Source of the DNA: an uncultured Pseudohongiella sp.
GTDB taxonomy: Bacteria; Pseudomonadota; Gammaproteobacteria; Pseudomonadales; Pseudohongiellaceae
Assembly (NCBI GenBank): GCA_902537815.1
Contig: CACBCS010000001.1
Span: forward strand, 83,213 to 147,212
DNA length: 64,000 nt
Reading direction: 5' to 3'
The position numbers and the translations under genes were made by a program. This document shows positions 45,731-54,151 of the stretch, piece after piece. The first letter of the stretch is position 1, and each line of letters begins with the position of its first letter. A model generated the notes under the pieces. The model ran no database searches. It saw only the letters and a program-made list of their open reading frames with translations, and was not told the DNA's origin.

Positions 45731-46624
45731 CTATCTGGTCATCTTAGCCAACTTGGGCACGCGCTGTATATCCCAGCGCTCGGCGGCCCATGTCACCAGA
45801 GAGACAGGAGCTGCTCCAATCAGGGAGGGCGGAGGTGTCATGCCAAGAAACTGTAACGCAGAGATCAGTGATGAAGAGGCGTTTTTGAGGTCGATCGGCT
45901 CGGCAAAATGCTGCTTGCTGAGTTTTTGTCCGAGTGCATTAACAATGATTGGGATGTGCGCGTAGCTGGGTGTTGGCAAGTCGAGTAGCTGCTGCAAATA
46001 AATCTGTCTCGGGGTGGAGCTCAGTAAGTCGTAACCTCTCACAATGTGGGTGATTTCCTGCTCGGCGTCATCAGCAACCACCGCCAGCTGATAGGCGAAT
46101 AAACCGTCCTTTCTCCGAAGAATGAAATCGCCAACTTCGTGCTCCAGATTCTGGGCGCAGTCACCCTGAATCCTGTCGGTGAACCGGACAGTTTCCGGTC
46201 TGATTTTTAGCCTGATGGCTAGCCCCGGGGCGGAGGTGAGTCCCCTGCTGCGACAGCGGCCGTCGTAGATGCCTTCCAAGCCGCTGACACGCTGCCGGCT
46301 GCAATCGCAGTGAAAGCAAATTTTCCGGTGTTCAAGCTGTCCTAGAATGCTTTCATAGGCGCTCAAGCGTGTGCTCTGGTACAGGACGTCCCCGTCCCAG
46401 TCCATTCCAAGGGCTCGCAATTGCTCTAGAATAAGCGACGATGATCCGGTGACTTCCCTTGGCGGGTCAAGATCTTCAACGCGAACCAGCCACTTACCAC
46501 CATTTGCCCTGGCATCGAGACAACTGGCCAGCGCGGTTACCAGAGAGCCAAAGTGCAGTGGACCTGTCGGTGAGGGGGCGAAACGCCCGACGTATCGGTG
46601 ATTGATCACTGATCTCTGATCCAT
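45731..46624 (-). CDS. gluQ: Glutamyl-Q tRNA(Asp) synthetase
   Basis: A 297-residue truncated GluRS-like enzyme that glutamylates the queuosine base of tRNA(Asp). The HIGH-like segment is GRFAPSPTGPLHFGSLVTAL. The zinc site is HCDCSRQR followed by YDGRCRSRG. The KMSKS-like loop is GQKLSKQHFAEP. No anticodon-binding domain follows, as expected for GluQ-RS. It lies 93 bases after dksA, the usual order in gammaproteobacteria, and 22 bases before the cbrX-like ORF. Confidence 0.93.
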   Translation of the reverse strand: MDQRSVINHRYVGRFAPSPTGPLHFGSLVTALASCLDARANGGKWLVRVEDLDPPREVTGSSSLILEQLRALGMDWDGDVLYQSTRLSAYESILGQLEHRKICFHCDCSRQRVSGLEGIYDGRCRSRGLTSAPGLAIRLKIRPETVRFTDRIQGDCAQNLEHEVGDFILRRKDGLFAYQLAVVADDAEQEITHIVRGYDLLSSTPRQIYLQQLLDLPTPSYAHIPIIVNALGQKLSKQHFAEPIDLKNASSSLISALQFLGMTPPPSLIGAAPVSLVTWAAERWDIQRVPKLAKMTR

Positions 46625-46717
46625 CGAGGCGCCGCGCCTGGTGCAAGAAGCCGCGTCGGTGTGCGGAGAGAGAATCGAATTGGGGAGGTTATGTCCAGAT
46701 GGTCGACGCTCCGGACG

Positions 46718-47161
46718 CTAACTACCCAATTGTTTCTCTTTGATTTCGTCCAGTGTTTTACAGTCAATGCATTTATCGGCTGTAGGGCGGGCCTCAAGCC
46801 GACGAATGCCAATTTCGATGCCGCAAGATTCGCAGAACCCATAGTCGTCCTGAACGATGGCTTCTATGGTGTTGTCGATTTTCTTGATCAGCTTTCTCTC
46901 CCGATCCCGGGTTCGTAACTCAAGGCTAAATTCTTCTTCCTGGGTCGCGCGGTCTGCCGGATCAGGGTAATTTGCGGCATCATCCTGCATGTGGTGCACG
47001 GTTCTGTCGACTTCTTGCATGAGCTGCTCGCGCCAATCAAGTAATATCTGCTTGAAATGCTCACGCTGCTTCTCGTTCATGTACTCCTCGCCTTTTTTTG
47101 GCTTGTACGGAACGAAATTTTTCAACACGGGTTGTGAGTTGGAGCTTCGAGTACCGGTCAT
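46718..47161 (-). CDS. dksA: RNA polymerase-binding transcription factor DksA
   Basis: A 147-residue protein that works with ppGpp at RNA polymerase. The coiled coil carries the tip motif DPADRA (the functional DxxDxA), and the zinc finger is [20 protein letters not shown] followed by CIDC. Length is close to the E. coli protein (151). The ATG at 47161 has GGAG just upstream; the frame is open to 47251. The leftward region upstream contains TATAGC near 47410 as a possible -10. Confidence 0.93.
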   Translation of the reverse strand: MTGTRSSNSQPVLKNFVPYKPKKGEEYMNEKQREHFKQILLDWREQLMQEVDRTVHHMQDDAANYPDPADRATQEEEFSLELRTRDRERKLIKKIDNTIEAIVQDDYGFCESCGIEIGIRRLEARPTADKCIDCKTLDEIKEKQLGS

Positions 47162-47607
47162 AATCTCCGTCGCTTCGCGGATTCTTCCGCTTGAGGTAAC
47201 TGATTGGAAGTCTTGTAAAACGGGGCCTGATTGCACATGTCTGATCTGCATGAGATCGAGCCGAAAGGGGAAGACTTGTCGCGTTTTTCCGTCTCAGCCG
47301 GCTCGAGTCGCACCCTCGAATCGCCAGTGTCCTTTACAGGAAAGCGTGCCGCGGGTATGCCCCAATTTTCAGAAAGCTGCGTAAGCTACCAGATTATTTA
47401 GTGCGATGCTATAAAAAAAATCCCCCTTCAACTGGTCGCAGAAACCTGCAAGGAAAAAACTGGATAAGTCGCCAATCTGCGGGCTTTTTCAGCGTGCCAC
47501 CTACTTGATATTCATGCTTTACTTTATAATCTACGTTATGCCAAGCGCATTCGCCCTGCGTCGCAGTGACAACGCAGTTTAACTGGTTATTTCGACAAAG
47601 AAATATT
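47162..47607. other. Divergent intergenic region dksA / aminotransferase
   Basis: A 445-base region with no supported gene. It holds the leftward dksA promoter (a run of T and TATAGC near 47401-47420 on the leftward strand) and a rightward promoter near 47505-47530. In the rightward frame a GTG at 47566 could be an alternative start of the aminotransferase. Confidence 0.4.
47505..47530 (+). promoter_or_regulatory. Possible sigma-70 promoter for the aminotransferase-sfsA pair
   Basis: A perfect TATAAT lies at 47525-47530. The nearest -35-like hexamer is TTGATA at 47505-47510, but the spacing is only 14 bases, so recognition may depend mainly on the -10. Transcription would start near 47537, upstream of both candidate start codons. 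Confidence 0.35.
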
Positions 47608-48792
47608 GTGAACCTAACACCGGATATACATCAGCCCGCCAAGCTCAAAGAACTGGAGAAAATCAATCCATTTCGGGTCATGACTGTCATGCATCGCGCG
47701 GCAGCGCTGGAGGCAGAGGGCAGGAAAATAGTTCACATGGAGGTTGGGGAGCCAGATTTTAATACGGCAACCCCGATAATCGAGGCGGCGAAAAACGCAC
47801 TCGACGCCGGCTTTACGCACTACACGGCAGCGCCGGGTATCGATGAGCTCAGGCACGCTCTGGCGGGCCACTATTTGGAGCGTTACGGTGTCACGGTGGA
47901 CAAAGAAAGGATCCTCGTTACGCCCGGTGCCAGTGGCGGCCTGAGCCTCTTGGCCAATCTTCTTGTCGGGGAAGGTGACGGGGTGCTGATTACTGACCCT
48001 GCTTATCCCTGTGTGCGAAATTTTATCCAGTTGATGAATGCCAGTCCTCAGTTGGTTCCTGTTGATAGGTCGCAAAATTTTCAGCCTACGGTGCAGCAGC
48101 TCGGAAGCGCTGCTGATTCGAACACTTGTGGAGTCTGGTTGGCATCTCCGAGCAATCCCGCAGGATCGGTCCTCGATCGCGAGGCTCTGGCCGATATCAG
48201 CAACTGGTGCGCGGATAAATCGCTTCATCTTCTGGTTGATGAGATCTATCACGGCCTTCACTACGTTGACGACCTGCCCAGCGTACTGGAGATCGACGAC
48301 TCGGCTTTTGTGGTAAACAGCTTTTCCAAATATTTTGGTATGACCGGCTGGCGGCTGGGTTGGATTGTTGTTCCAGACTATGCCGTCGACAAGGCCAGCA
48401 TACTTGCTCAGAATTTTTATATTTCTCCTTCCTCCATCGCACAGCACGCTGCACTTGCCGGATTTACGGAGGCAACCCGCCTGATTCTGGAGCAAAGACG
48501 ACAGAACTTTCGCGAGCGCCGCGATTTTCTCTGTGCCTCGCTCCGGGAGATCGGATTCATCCTCGCGGAAGAAGTGCAGGGTGCCTTCTACGTTTATGCT
48601 GACATTTCCGCTTTTTCCGAGAATTCAGAGCAGTTTTGCCATGACACGCTGGAAAACCACGGCGTTGCAATAACGCCGGGTACCGATTTCGGCGACTTCA
48701 AGGCGCGGCAATTCGTTCGATTTGCCTTTACGACCAGCATGGATGATCTTGCTCTGGGCGTTGAGCGTCTGCGTCGGGCGTTGCAGGGGTGA
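47608..48792 (+). CDS. Class I/II PLP-dependent aminotransferase
   Basis: A roughly 394-residue aspartate aminotransferase-fold enzyme. The N-terminal arm has [20 protein letters not shown] and the [18 protein letters not shown] segment. The substrate/PLP loop is [19 protein letters not shown], and Asn in ASPSNPAGS. The PLP Lys is in [23 protein letters not shown] at 47608 is listed because the family has little before PFRVM; GTG at 47566 would add 14 residues. It overlaps sfsA by four bases. Substrate is not predictable, though the same gene type precedes sfsA/dksA in Pseudomonas. Confidence 0.87.
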   Translation: MNLTPDIHQPAKLKELEKINPFRVMTVMHRAAALEAEGRKIVHMEVGEPDFNTATPIIEAAKNALDAGFTHYTAAPGIDELRHALAGHYLERYGVTVDKERILVTPGASGGLSLLANLLVGEGDGVLITDPAYPCVRNFIQLMNASPQLVPVDRSQNFQPTVQQLGSAADSNTCGVWLASPSNPAGSVLDREALADISNWCADKSLHLLVDEIYHGLHYVDDLPSVLEIDDSAFVVNSFSKYFGMTGWRLGWIVVPDYAVDKASILAQNFYISPSSIAQHAALAGFTEATRLILEQRRQNFRERRDFLCASLREIGFILAEEVQGAFYVYADISAFSENSEQFCHDTLENHGVAITPGTDFGDFKARQFVRFAFTTSMDDLALGVERLRRALQG

Positions 48793-49514
48793 TTATCGAA
48801 CCGCCTCTACAGCCTGCCCGGCTGATTAAGCGCTACAAAAGGTTTCTCGCTGACGTTGAATTGTCTGATACGTCTTCGATCACGCTGCATTGCCCGAACA
48901 CGGGATCAATGAAAAACTGCCTGTATCCGGGTAATCGGGTCTGGTATTCGGACTCCGGGAATCTAAAAAGAAAATACCCGTGTACCTGGTATTTCACCGA
49001 GGATCCTCAACAAAACATCATTGGCATCCACACGGGGCTATCCAACCAGTTGGCCCGCGAAGCGATTCTGTCTGGCCGGATTGCAGATCTGTCTGGTTAC
49101 GGAAAACTGATAAGCGAGATGCGCTACGGTGACCAGAGCAGTCGTATCGATTTGTACCTGTCTGAGCATGAAAACGAGTTACCGGAATGTTATGTCGAGG
49201 TGAAAAACGTCAGCCTGCTGTCACAGGATAGGGTGGGTCTGTTTCCGGATGCTGTGACGGTCCGCGGTCAGAAACACCTCGAAGAGCTCATGCTGGTGCG
49301 TCGGCAGGGGTATCGCGCCGTGTTGTTGTTCTGTGTTCAGCATTCAGGCATCGAGAAACTCATGCCGGCAGATCAGATAGATCCGGTTTATGGCGCGCTA
49401 CTCCGTAAGGCGGCGGCTGAGGGTGTCGAGATCCTGGCTTATGGGGCCCGCTTTGAATTGGAGTTATCGCAAGTCGAGCTTGATAGGGCTCTGCCGGTAA
49501 TTTTAGAGAATTGA
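48789..49514 (+). CDS. sfsA: SfsA family DNA/RNA nuclease-like protein
   Basis: A 241-residue protein of the sugar fermentation stimulation family. The N-terminal OB-like part has [20 protein letters not shown], and the PD-(D/E)XK-like core has [11 protein letters not shown] and [12 protein letters not shown] with the expected Asp and Glu-x-Lys. It starts at GTG inside the stop of the aminotransferase gene (GTGA), so it is translationally coupled. SfsA genes sit near dksA across gammaproteobacteria. Confidence 0.92.
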   Translation: MIIEPPLQPARLIKRYKRFLADVELSDTSSITLHCPNTGSMKNCLYPGNRVWYSDSGNLKRKYPCTWYFTEDPQQNIIGIHTGLSNQLAREAILSGRIADLSGYGKLISEMRYGDQSSRIDLYLSEHENELPECYVEVKNVSLLSQDRVGLFPDAVTVRGQKHLEELMLVRRQGYRAVLLFCVQHSGIEKLMPADQIDPVYGALLRKAAAEGVEILAYGARFELELSQVELDRALPVILEN

Positions 49515-49524
49515 GCTTGCCGGG

Positions 49525-49869
49525 CTAGAAAGCCATTGGCTGCTTCAGGCTTGATTCGTCAATCATTAAAGCGCCTTCCCGGATTTCGAATTCAATGGCA
49601 TGCAGGGCCTTGCCCTTACAGGGGCCGACCAGACATTGCCCATTCCCGATCTCAAACAGTGCGCCGTGGGTAGCACAGCGGATGAGGGCGCCATCGTCAT
49701 CCAGAAATCGATCCTCTTCCCACTCCAGCGGGGTCCCAAGGTGTGGGCAGCGATTGTAGTAGAGATGCAGCTGTTCGTCCTTCTTTACAGCAAACAGAAA
49801 CGTGCCATTGACTTCGAACCCTTTTGAGGTGCCCTCCCCGATCTCCTCTGTTCTGCACAAGGTAATCAT
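49525..49869 (-). CDS. Rieske [2Fe-2S] ferredoxin-like protein
   Basis: A 114-residue protein that is one Rieske domain. The ligands are CPHLG and CATHG: NRCPHLGTPLEWEE and LIRCATHGALFEIGNGQC. It has no signal peptide, so it should be cytoplasmic, like dioxygenase-type ferredoxins. It begins within the stop codon of the cystathionine gamma-synthase-like gene (TGATG), so the two are co-translated. A functional link between the two is not known. It converges with sfsA. Confidence 0.88.
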   Translation of the reverse strand: MITLCRTEEIGEGTSKGFEVNGTFLFAVKKDEQLHLYYNRCPHLGTPLEWEEDRFLDDDGALIRCATHGALFEIGNGQCLVGPCKGKALHAIEFEIREGALMIDESSLKQPMAF

Positions 49870-51098
49870 CAGGCGAGGGCCTCTTCAAAATCGTGCAGCA
49901 AGTCTTCAAGCTCTTCGAGACCTAGTGAAAACCTGATCATCGAATCAGGAATACCCATCGTCGCCCTGCGTTCAGCACCCATTTCGTGAAATATGGTGTG
50001 GGCGACGGGAATGCCGAGGCTGCGGTTGTCTCCCAAATTGCTGGAAGATACAACGGTATTCATGCGGTTGAGAAATTCGAAACAATCCAGTTCGTCGGCC
50101 AGTTCTACTGAGAAAATTGCCCCGTATTTCCTGAACAGATTCCCCGCTCTCTGGTGTTGAGGGTGGGAATTGAGTCCGGGGTAGAAGGTTTTTTTAATTC
50201 CCGGGTGCGATTCGCAAAATTTTGCAAGCGCCAGTGCATTGTCGCACGCCCGGTCCAGTCGTAGCGGGAGCGTTTCAGATCCCACGGCCAGGTGATGAGC
50301 TGCTTCTGGACCGAGCGTACCGCCCATATCTCGCAGCCCTTTTTTCTTGATCTGCGTGATACCCCACATCGAGTAATCATCGGATTTATAGGTGTCGAGG
50401 ATATTGGGGTAGCTTTCCCAGTTGAAGCAGCCCGTGTCCGTAACGGTGCCCCCAAGCGCATTGCCATGCCCCCCAATGTACTTGGTCAGCGCATTAACGG
50501 ATAAACTCGCGTTCACCGAGCGCGGGAGGAAGAGATGCGGCGAGGTCATTGTGTTATCCACCACATATAGGATCGAGTGACTGCTGCAGAGCTTTCCGAT
50601 GGCTTCAAGGTCTGCCACCTGAGTTGCCGGGTTCGCGATGGTTTCGACAAATACGATTCGGGTGTTGTCCTTTACAGCGGCGGCCACATTTGACACATCA
50701 GTGGCATCGACAAAACTGACCTCAATGCCGAATCGTTCCAGAGTGGTGAAGAAGCTGTTCGTGTTGCCGAACAAAAAGGCGCTTGCGATAAGATGGTCAC
50801 CTGATTTCAAAAGGGTAAGCATCGTCGAGGTAATTGCTGCCATTCCGGTAGCGAACGCAACGCTGGCTCTGCCGTGCTCCATTTTTGTGATGCGCTTCTG
50901 CAGCGCCGTCACAGTGGGATTTAACTGTCGACCGTAGTTGTATCCATCGCGTTTGCCCTGAAACACCTCGGCCAGATGGCGCGCATCCTCATAACCGTAG
51001 GCAACCGATGGATGGATGGCTTTATGAAGGACACCATGCTCCGGAGAGTCTTCGCGATCAGAATGTAGGTTCGTGGTGAAAAAGCCTTTTTTTGGCAT
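49869..51098 (-). CDS. Cystathionine gamma-synthase family PLP enzyme
   Basis: A 409-residue enzyme of the Cys/Met metabolism family. N-terminal segments HPSVAYGYEDARHLAEVFQG and YNYGRQLNPTVTALQKRITK fit, and the PLP Lys is in SVNALTKYIGGHGNALGG. The C-terminal domain has MGAERRATMGIPDSMIRFSL, then GLEELEDLLHDFEEAL. It could be a cystathionine gamma-synthase, O-acetyl/succinyl-homoserine sulfhydrylase or methionine gamma-lyase; specificity cannot be read here. It is coupled to the Rieske gene. Confidence 0.85.
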   Translation of the reverse strand: MPKKGFFTTNLHSDREDSPEHGVLHKAIHPSVAYGYEDARHLAEVFQGKRDGYNYGRQLNPTVTALQKRITKMEHGRASVAFATGMAAITSTMLTLLKSGDHLIASAFLFGNTNSFFTTLERFGIEVSFVDATDVSNVAAAVKDNTRIVFVETIANPATQVADLEAIGKLCSSHSILYVVDNTMTSPHLFLPRSVNASLSVNALTKYIGGHGNALGGTVTDTGCFNWESYPNILDTYKSDDYSMWGITQIKKKGLRDMGGTLGPEAAHHLAVGSETLPLRLDRACDNALALAKFCESHPGIKKTFYPGLNSHPQHQRAGNLFRKYGAIFSVELADELDCFEFLNRMNTVVSSSNLGDNRSLGIPVAHTIFHEMGAERRATMGIPDSMIRFSLGLEELEDLLHDFEEALA

Positions 51099-51187
51099 GG
51101 CGGCTTTGGCTCTGATGAAAAAAGTACTGTGTGGTTAAATTGCCCGCGGTTTATACAACAGCATTGCCGGTATTGGAAGTTCCCTTT

Positions 51188-51556
51188 TCACTGGTTGTCC
51201 AGCGAAGATTGGCAACTCAGGCAAAGAGCCGACTCAGGCTGCGCCTTAAGTCTTCTGTATCCGATAGGTTCCTCGCATTTGCGGCAACAGCCAAACTCTT
51301 GCGTGTCAAAGCGCTTTAGTGCATTCGCCACTTTTTGCAGAGTGGTCGATGTGTGTTTGTGGGCTGAAGCGGCGACTCCTTGTTGCTGCATTGCATCCAT
51401 TCTTGAGACTCTGCCCTGCAGGGTTTGATCGAGTGCGACGGGTTTCAGGGCGTCGCGAGATTCACTGAGCTGTGATTCAAGCTTTTCCCGTTTGTGCAAC
51501 AACAAGTCGAACAGTTCTTTGATTTGTGCTGATGTTAGTTCTGCTTCGGCCGGCAT
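51188..51556 (-). CDS. DksA/TraR-type zinc-finger protein (second DksA-like)
   Basis: A 122-residue DksA-like protein, shorter than DksA. The coiled coil spans about residues 8-75, and the C4 finger is FGCCRKCEEPIGYRRLKAQP followed by ALCLSCQ. At the tip, SRMDAMQQQ has one Asp where DksA (46718) has DPADRA, so the two-Asp pattern is lost. It therefore may bind RNA polymerase with different effect or be ppGpp-independent, like TraR-size relatives. It starts 12 bases after the unknown gene at 51569, so the two form an operon. Confidence 0.8.
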   Translation of the reverse strand: MPAEAELTSAQIKELFDLLLHKREKLESQLSESRDALKPVALDQTLQGRVSRMDAMQQQGVAASAHKHTSTTLQKVANALKRFDTQEFGCCRKCEEPIGYRRLKAQPESALCLSCQSSLDNQ

Positions 51557-51568
51557 TAAATCGTCAAC

Positions 51569-52891
51569 TTATTGCTGATTGGCAAAAAACGGGCGCTCGG
51601 CAATCATCGTCTGAATTTCACGCAAGCGTTGTGCAAATTCAGTGCTGCTGCGATCTCGGTACTGATCTGAAAAAGCGGCTTCGGTCATGCCATCCCGGTT
51701 ATTTCCCACGACAGGCATGTATTCGGCGTCGTCTGAAAGGGCAATAACTCGGCGCTGAAATTCCAATGCGGATGCGTCACTCTTCGTCGCGAATTCTGCC
51801 AGAGCGACCCCGACAGAATTCGCGGTCAAATCTGAAAAACTGAAGCCCGTCCTGTAACGGGCATCGTAGGCTTCCTTTGTGGTTGAGAGCAGTTGTGCCA
51901 ATTCCGCGCCGGCCGAAGAAGAAATGGCGGCGATGCTTGCAACGTGTTGGGCCAGATCTTCACGTTGCTGCAGGCGCACCTCTACCGGTCTGGGGTTTGC
52001 GAGCACTTGGGCGTTTTTAATGCCCATTGTGTAAGCGATGTCCTCTCCGTTTAAGTAAACGGAGAGCGCCTGAAAAGCGGCTCGATTTTCTGCGACAGGG
52101 TTTCTGGACACGGCGCTTTCTTCCCTGACCGCTGAGAACAGCGGAATCAGCAGGGTGTGCATCGGCACTGCGCGAATGTCAGTCGGAACGGCTGCGACGG
52201 TGTTGCTTATCTGGGTATGGTAGTAAGCAATGCGTCTGCGGTCGTCGTCAGAGACGAACAGTTGCCGAATCTGGTTGCTTAGCCCGGCAATCTGCTCCGG
52301 CTGCCACTGAATGTCAAAGCTCACCGCCGCGGGTGAAATTTGCAAGTTACTGACCTGATCGGTGAGTTCTGCCAGTCCTGTTCTGGCTGGATTGGCAACC
52401 ACCAGATTCGTAACCACGAGATCCAGGAACGGATCGAGCAGGCCAGCTGGCACCGACAGTTTGCCCAGCGTAAGTTGCTGGAGCCTCAAGCGTCCTTGGT
52501 CGAGGCCCAGAGTGCTCTCGATATTGATGAAAAAACGGGATGGGAAGTCAATCAGACCAATGTTCGCATTTACGTGGAGTTGTTCATTAAACAACTCTAT
52601 CCGGGCAGCCCATGGATGCGAAGCTGTCAGCAACTGTGCGCTGTAGCGCAGCAGTAGGTTAAGTTCTTCGGTATCCAGGGTGATTGATTTTTGGCTGGCG
52701 CGGGAGGTCGACGCAGGTGCGTTCTCCAGCAAAATTTCCTCGAGCTGACTGAATTCAGAGGGAGACAGCGCTGGCAAGGGTGCCAAGGAGGGCTCAGAGT
52801 CAAGCGAAAGGAGAAGCAGCACGACCGGCAGACTGAACAATAAGACCAAGGGGGGCATCAGAGCCATGCGAAGGGCGGTGAGTTTTGCCAT
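51569..52891 (-). CDS. Hypothetical membrane-anchored protein, 440 aa
   Basis: A 440-residue protein with one N-terminal transmembrane helix (PPLVLLFSLPVVLLLLSL), a Pro-rich spacer, and a large extracytoplasmic part. Segments include LDTEELNLLLRYSAQLL, LHVNANIGLIDFPSRFFIN, RLRLQQLTLGKLSVPAGLLD and, late, YMPVVGNNRDGMTEAAFSD. The middle resembles lipid- or ligand-binding beta sheets (AsmA/DUF-like), but I do not recognise it. It is co-transcribed with the second DksA-type gene, which may regulate or merely accompany it. Confidence 0.6.
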   Translation of the reverse strand: MAKLTALRMALMPPLVLLFSLPVVLLLLSLDSEPSLAPLPALSPSEFSQLEEILLENAPASTSRASQKSITLDTEELNLLLRYSAQLLTASHPWAARIELFNEQLHVNANIGLIDFPSRFFINIESTLGLDQGRLRLQQLTLGKLSVPAGLLDPFLDLVVTNLVVANPARTGLAELTDQVSNLQISPAAVSFDIQWQPEQIAGLSNQIRQLFVSDDDRRRIAYYHTQISNTVAAVPTDIRAVPMHTLLIPLFSAVREESAVSRNPVAENRAAFQALSVYLNGEDIAYTMGIKNAQVLANPRPVEVRLQQREDLAQHVASIAAISSSAGAELAQLLSTTKEAYDARYRTGFSFSDLTANSVGVALAEFATKSDASALEFQRRVIALSDDAEYMPVVGNNRDGMTEAAFSDQYRDRSSTEFAQRLREIQTMIAERPFFANQQ

Positions 52892-53167
52892 TTTTGACTA
52901 CATCCCGGAATACACTGTGGAATTAATCCTGAGAACCTTGGGACAACTGGGTTTATGCCGATATCGGGGTGTTACGTTCAGAGCGGTCAGTTTACTGTCT
53001 CTGGGGGCATTTTTCGAAAGAAAACTGGCAAAAATCTCTGGAATCTAAAAATTTTATTCAGTAAAAAATTCATAAATCCGCAGCATGGCGTTAGTATCTG
53101 GACTCATACCCCAAACGGTTTCCTCGAATAACTCAGATCAGCAAAGATTCAAAGCAAGGAGTGGTGA

Positions 53168-53815
53168 ATGGACAGTAGTCAAAAGAGCGGTTCAGGTCTA
53201 AGTCGCCTGGCTCACGGACGCCCCTTAGTTTTCGGAGTCTTACTGTCAGTGCTTGCTGCCTGCGGCTCGCAGTCTGCACGCGAAGCAGCGCTCGCTGAGG
53301 CCGAAGTGGCTGATATGGCGGCTGAGCAGGCAGCCGCAAGGGAGGCTGCCGAGGTCGAGAGGCAACGGGCAGAGGCCGAGGAGCGCCGGCGACTGGCAGA
53401 AGCTGAGGAAAGGGAACGTCGTCGTCTGGCGCAGGAAAGACAGGCAGCGGAAGCGGAAGCCCGTGCCGAGGCCCAACGGTTGGCCCGTGAGCAGGCGGAA
53501 CGCGCCGCGCGCGAGCGCCGGGCTGCAATGGCAGTGGCCCGCGCTGAGCGGCAAGAAAAAATGGACCGGATTGCAGCACTCGAGCAGCAGATTGCTGACA
53601 TTCAGGCCGAGATTGATTCGGATTCTGAGCAAGCGCTGATCATGCAGCAAGCGATAGCAGCAGCCGAAGAATTGCTGGCGGCACTGACTGCTGATGTCGC
53701 AAAATACGAGCTGACCGATGAGTCCGGTAACACGCTTGAACCGCTGTCCAAAGACCTGATCGCCGAGCTGGAAGCGCGGAAGGATGAGCTTGTCGAGCGG
53801 GCGCGGGGACTCTGA
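53168..53815 (+). CDS. Lipoprotein with long Ala/Glu/Arg-rich coiled coil
   Basis: A 215-residue protein with a lipobox LLSVLAACGS near residue 33, so Cys is probably lipidated. Residues 40-155 are almost wholly A/E/R/Q with regular heptads (AEERRRLAEAEERERRR and similar), a long coiled coil or single alpha-helix. The C-terminal part (LTADVAKYELTDESGNTLEP) is more ordinary. GGAGTGG precedes the start. It could span the periplasm like other coiled-coil lipoproteins; function is unknown. The opposite strand carries a long open frame that is only a mirror of this biased sequence. Confidence 0.7.
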   Translation: MDSSQKSGSGLSRLAHGRPLVFGVLLSVLAACGSQSAREAALAEAEVADMAAEQAAAREAAEVERQRAEAEERRRLAEAEERERRRLAQERQAAEAEARAEAQRLAREQAERAARERRAAMAVARAERQEKMDRIAALEQQIADIQAEIDSDSEQALIMQQAIAAAEELLAALTADVAKYELTDESGNTLEPLSKDLIAELEARKDELVERARGL

Positions 53816-53827
53816 GTCTTTTAGCTG

Positions 53828-53995
53828 ATGAACGATAATGTCCTGGACTTCCAAACCCGCAAATCGTCTCATGTTGAAAAGCGAAAAGAAGCTCGTATCG
53901 ATGCCCTGAGGCAGTCCTTCCGGGAGGCCAGGGGCGAATCCAAACCCGAAGTGTCCAAAAACAAGCAAAAGCGAAGCCGCAAAAAACCCCGATAG
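53828..53995 (+). CDS. Small basic protein, 55 aa
   Basis: A short ORF beginning 13 bases after the lipoprotein stop. The product MNDNVLDFQTRKSSHVEKRK continues with KEARIDALRQSFREAR and a very basic tail (KQKRSRKKPR). Such a tail could bind nucleic acid. There is no strong ribosome-binding site, but the spacing suggests coupling to the lipoprotein gene. No family is recognised. Confidence 0.5.
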   Translation: MNDNVLDFQTRKSSHVEKRKEARIDALRQSFREARGESKPEVSKNKQKRSRKKPR

Positions 53996-54151
53996 ATGAC
54001 CGTCAAATCTGCGCCCGACCGGTGTGCAGACGACCCATTACTCAAGCCCGAATTACCAGCCCTGGCGCGACTTGCAGCCTTTGTTTGTCACCGGCGTTGT
54101 GGTACAGTTCGCGCCTTTGATTTTTCTACTAAAACGGGGAGAGACACGTAG

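Noticed and set aside
53246-53968. 240-residue open frame opposite the coiled-coil lipoprotein
   Set aside because: Repetitive GC-biased coding on the + strand opens other frames; the + frame has lipobox and ribosome-binding site.
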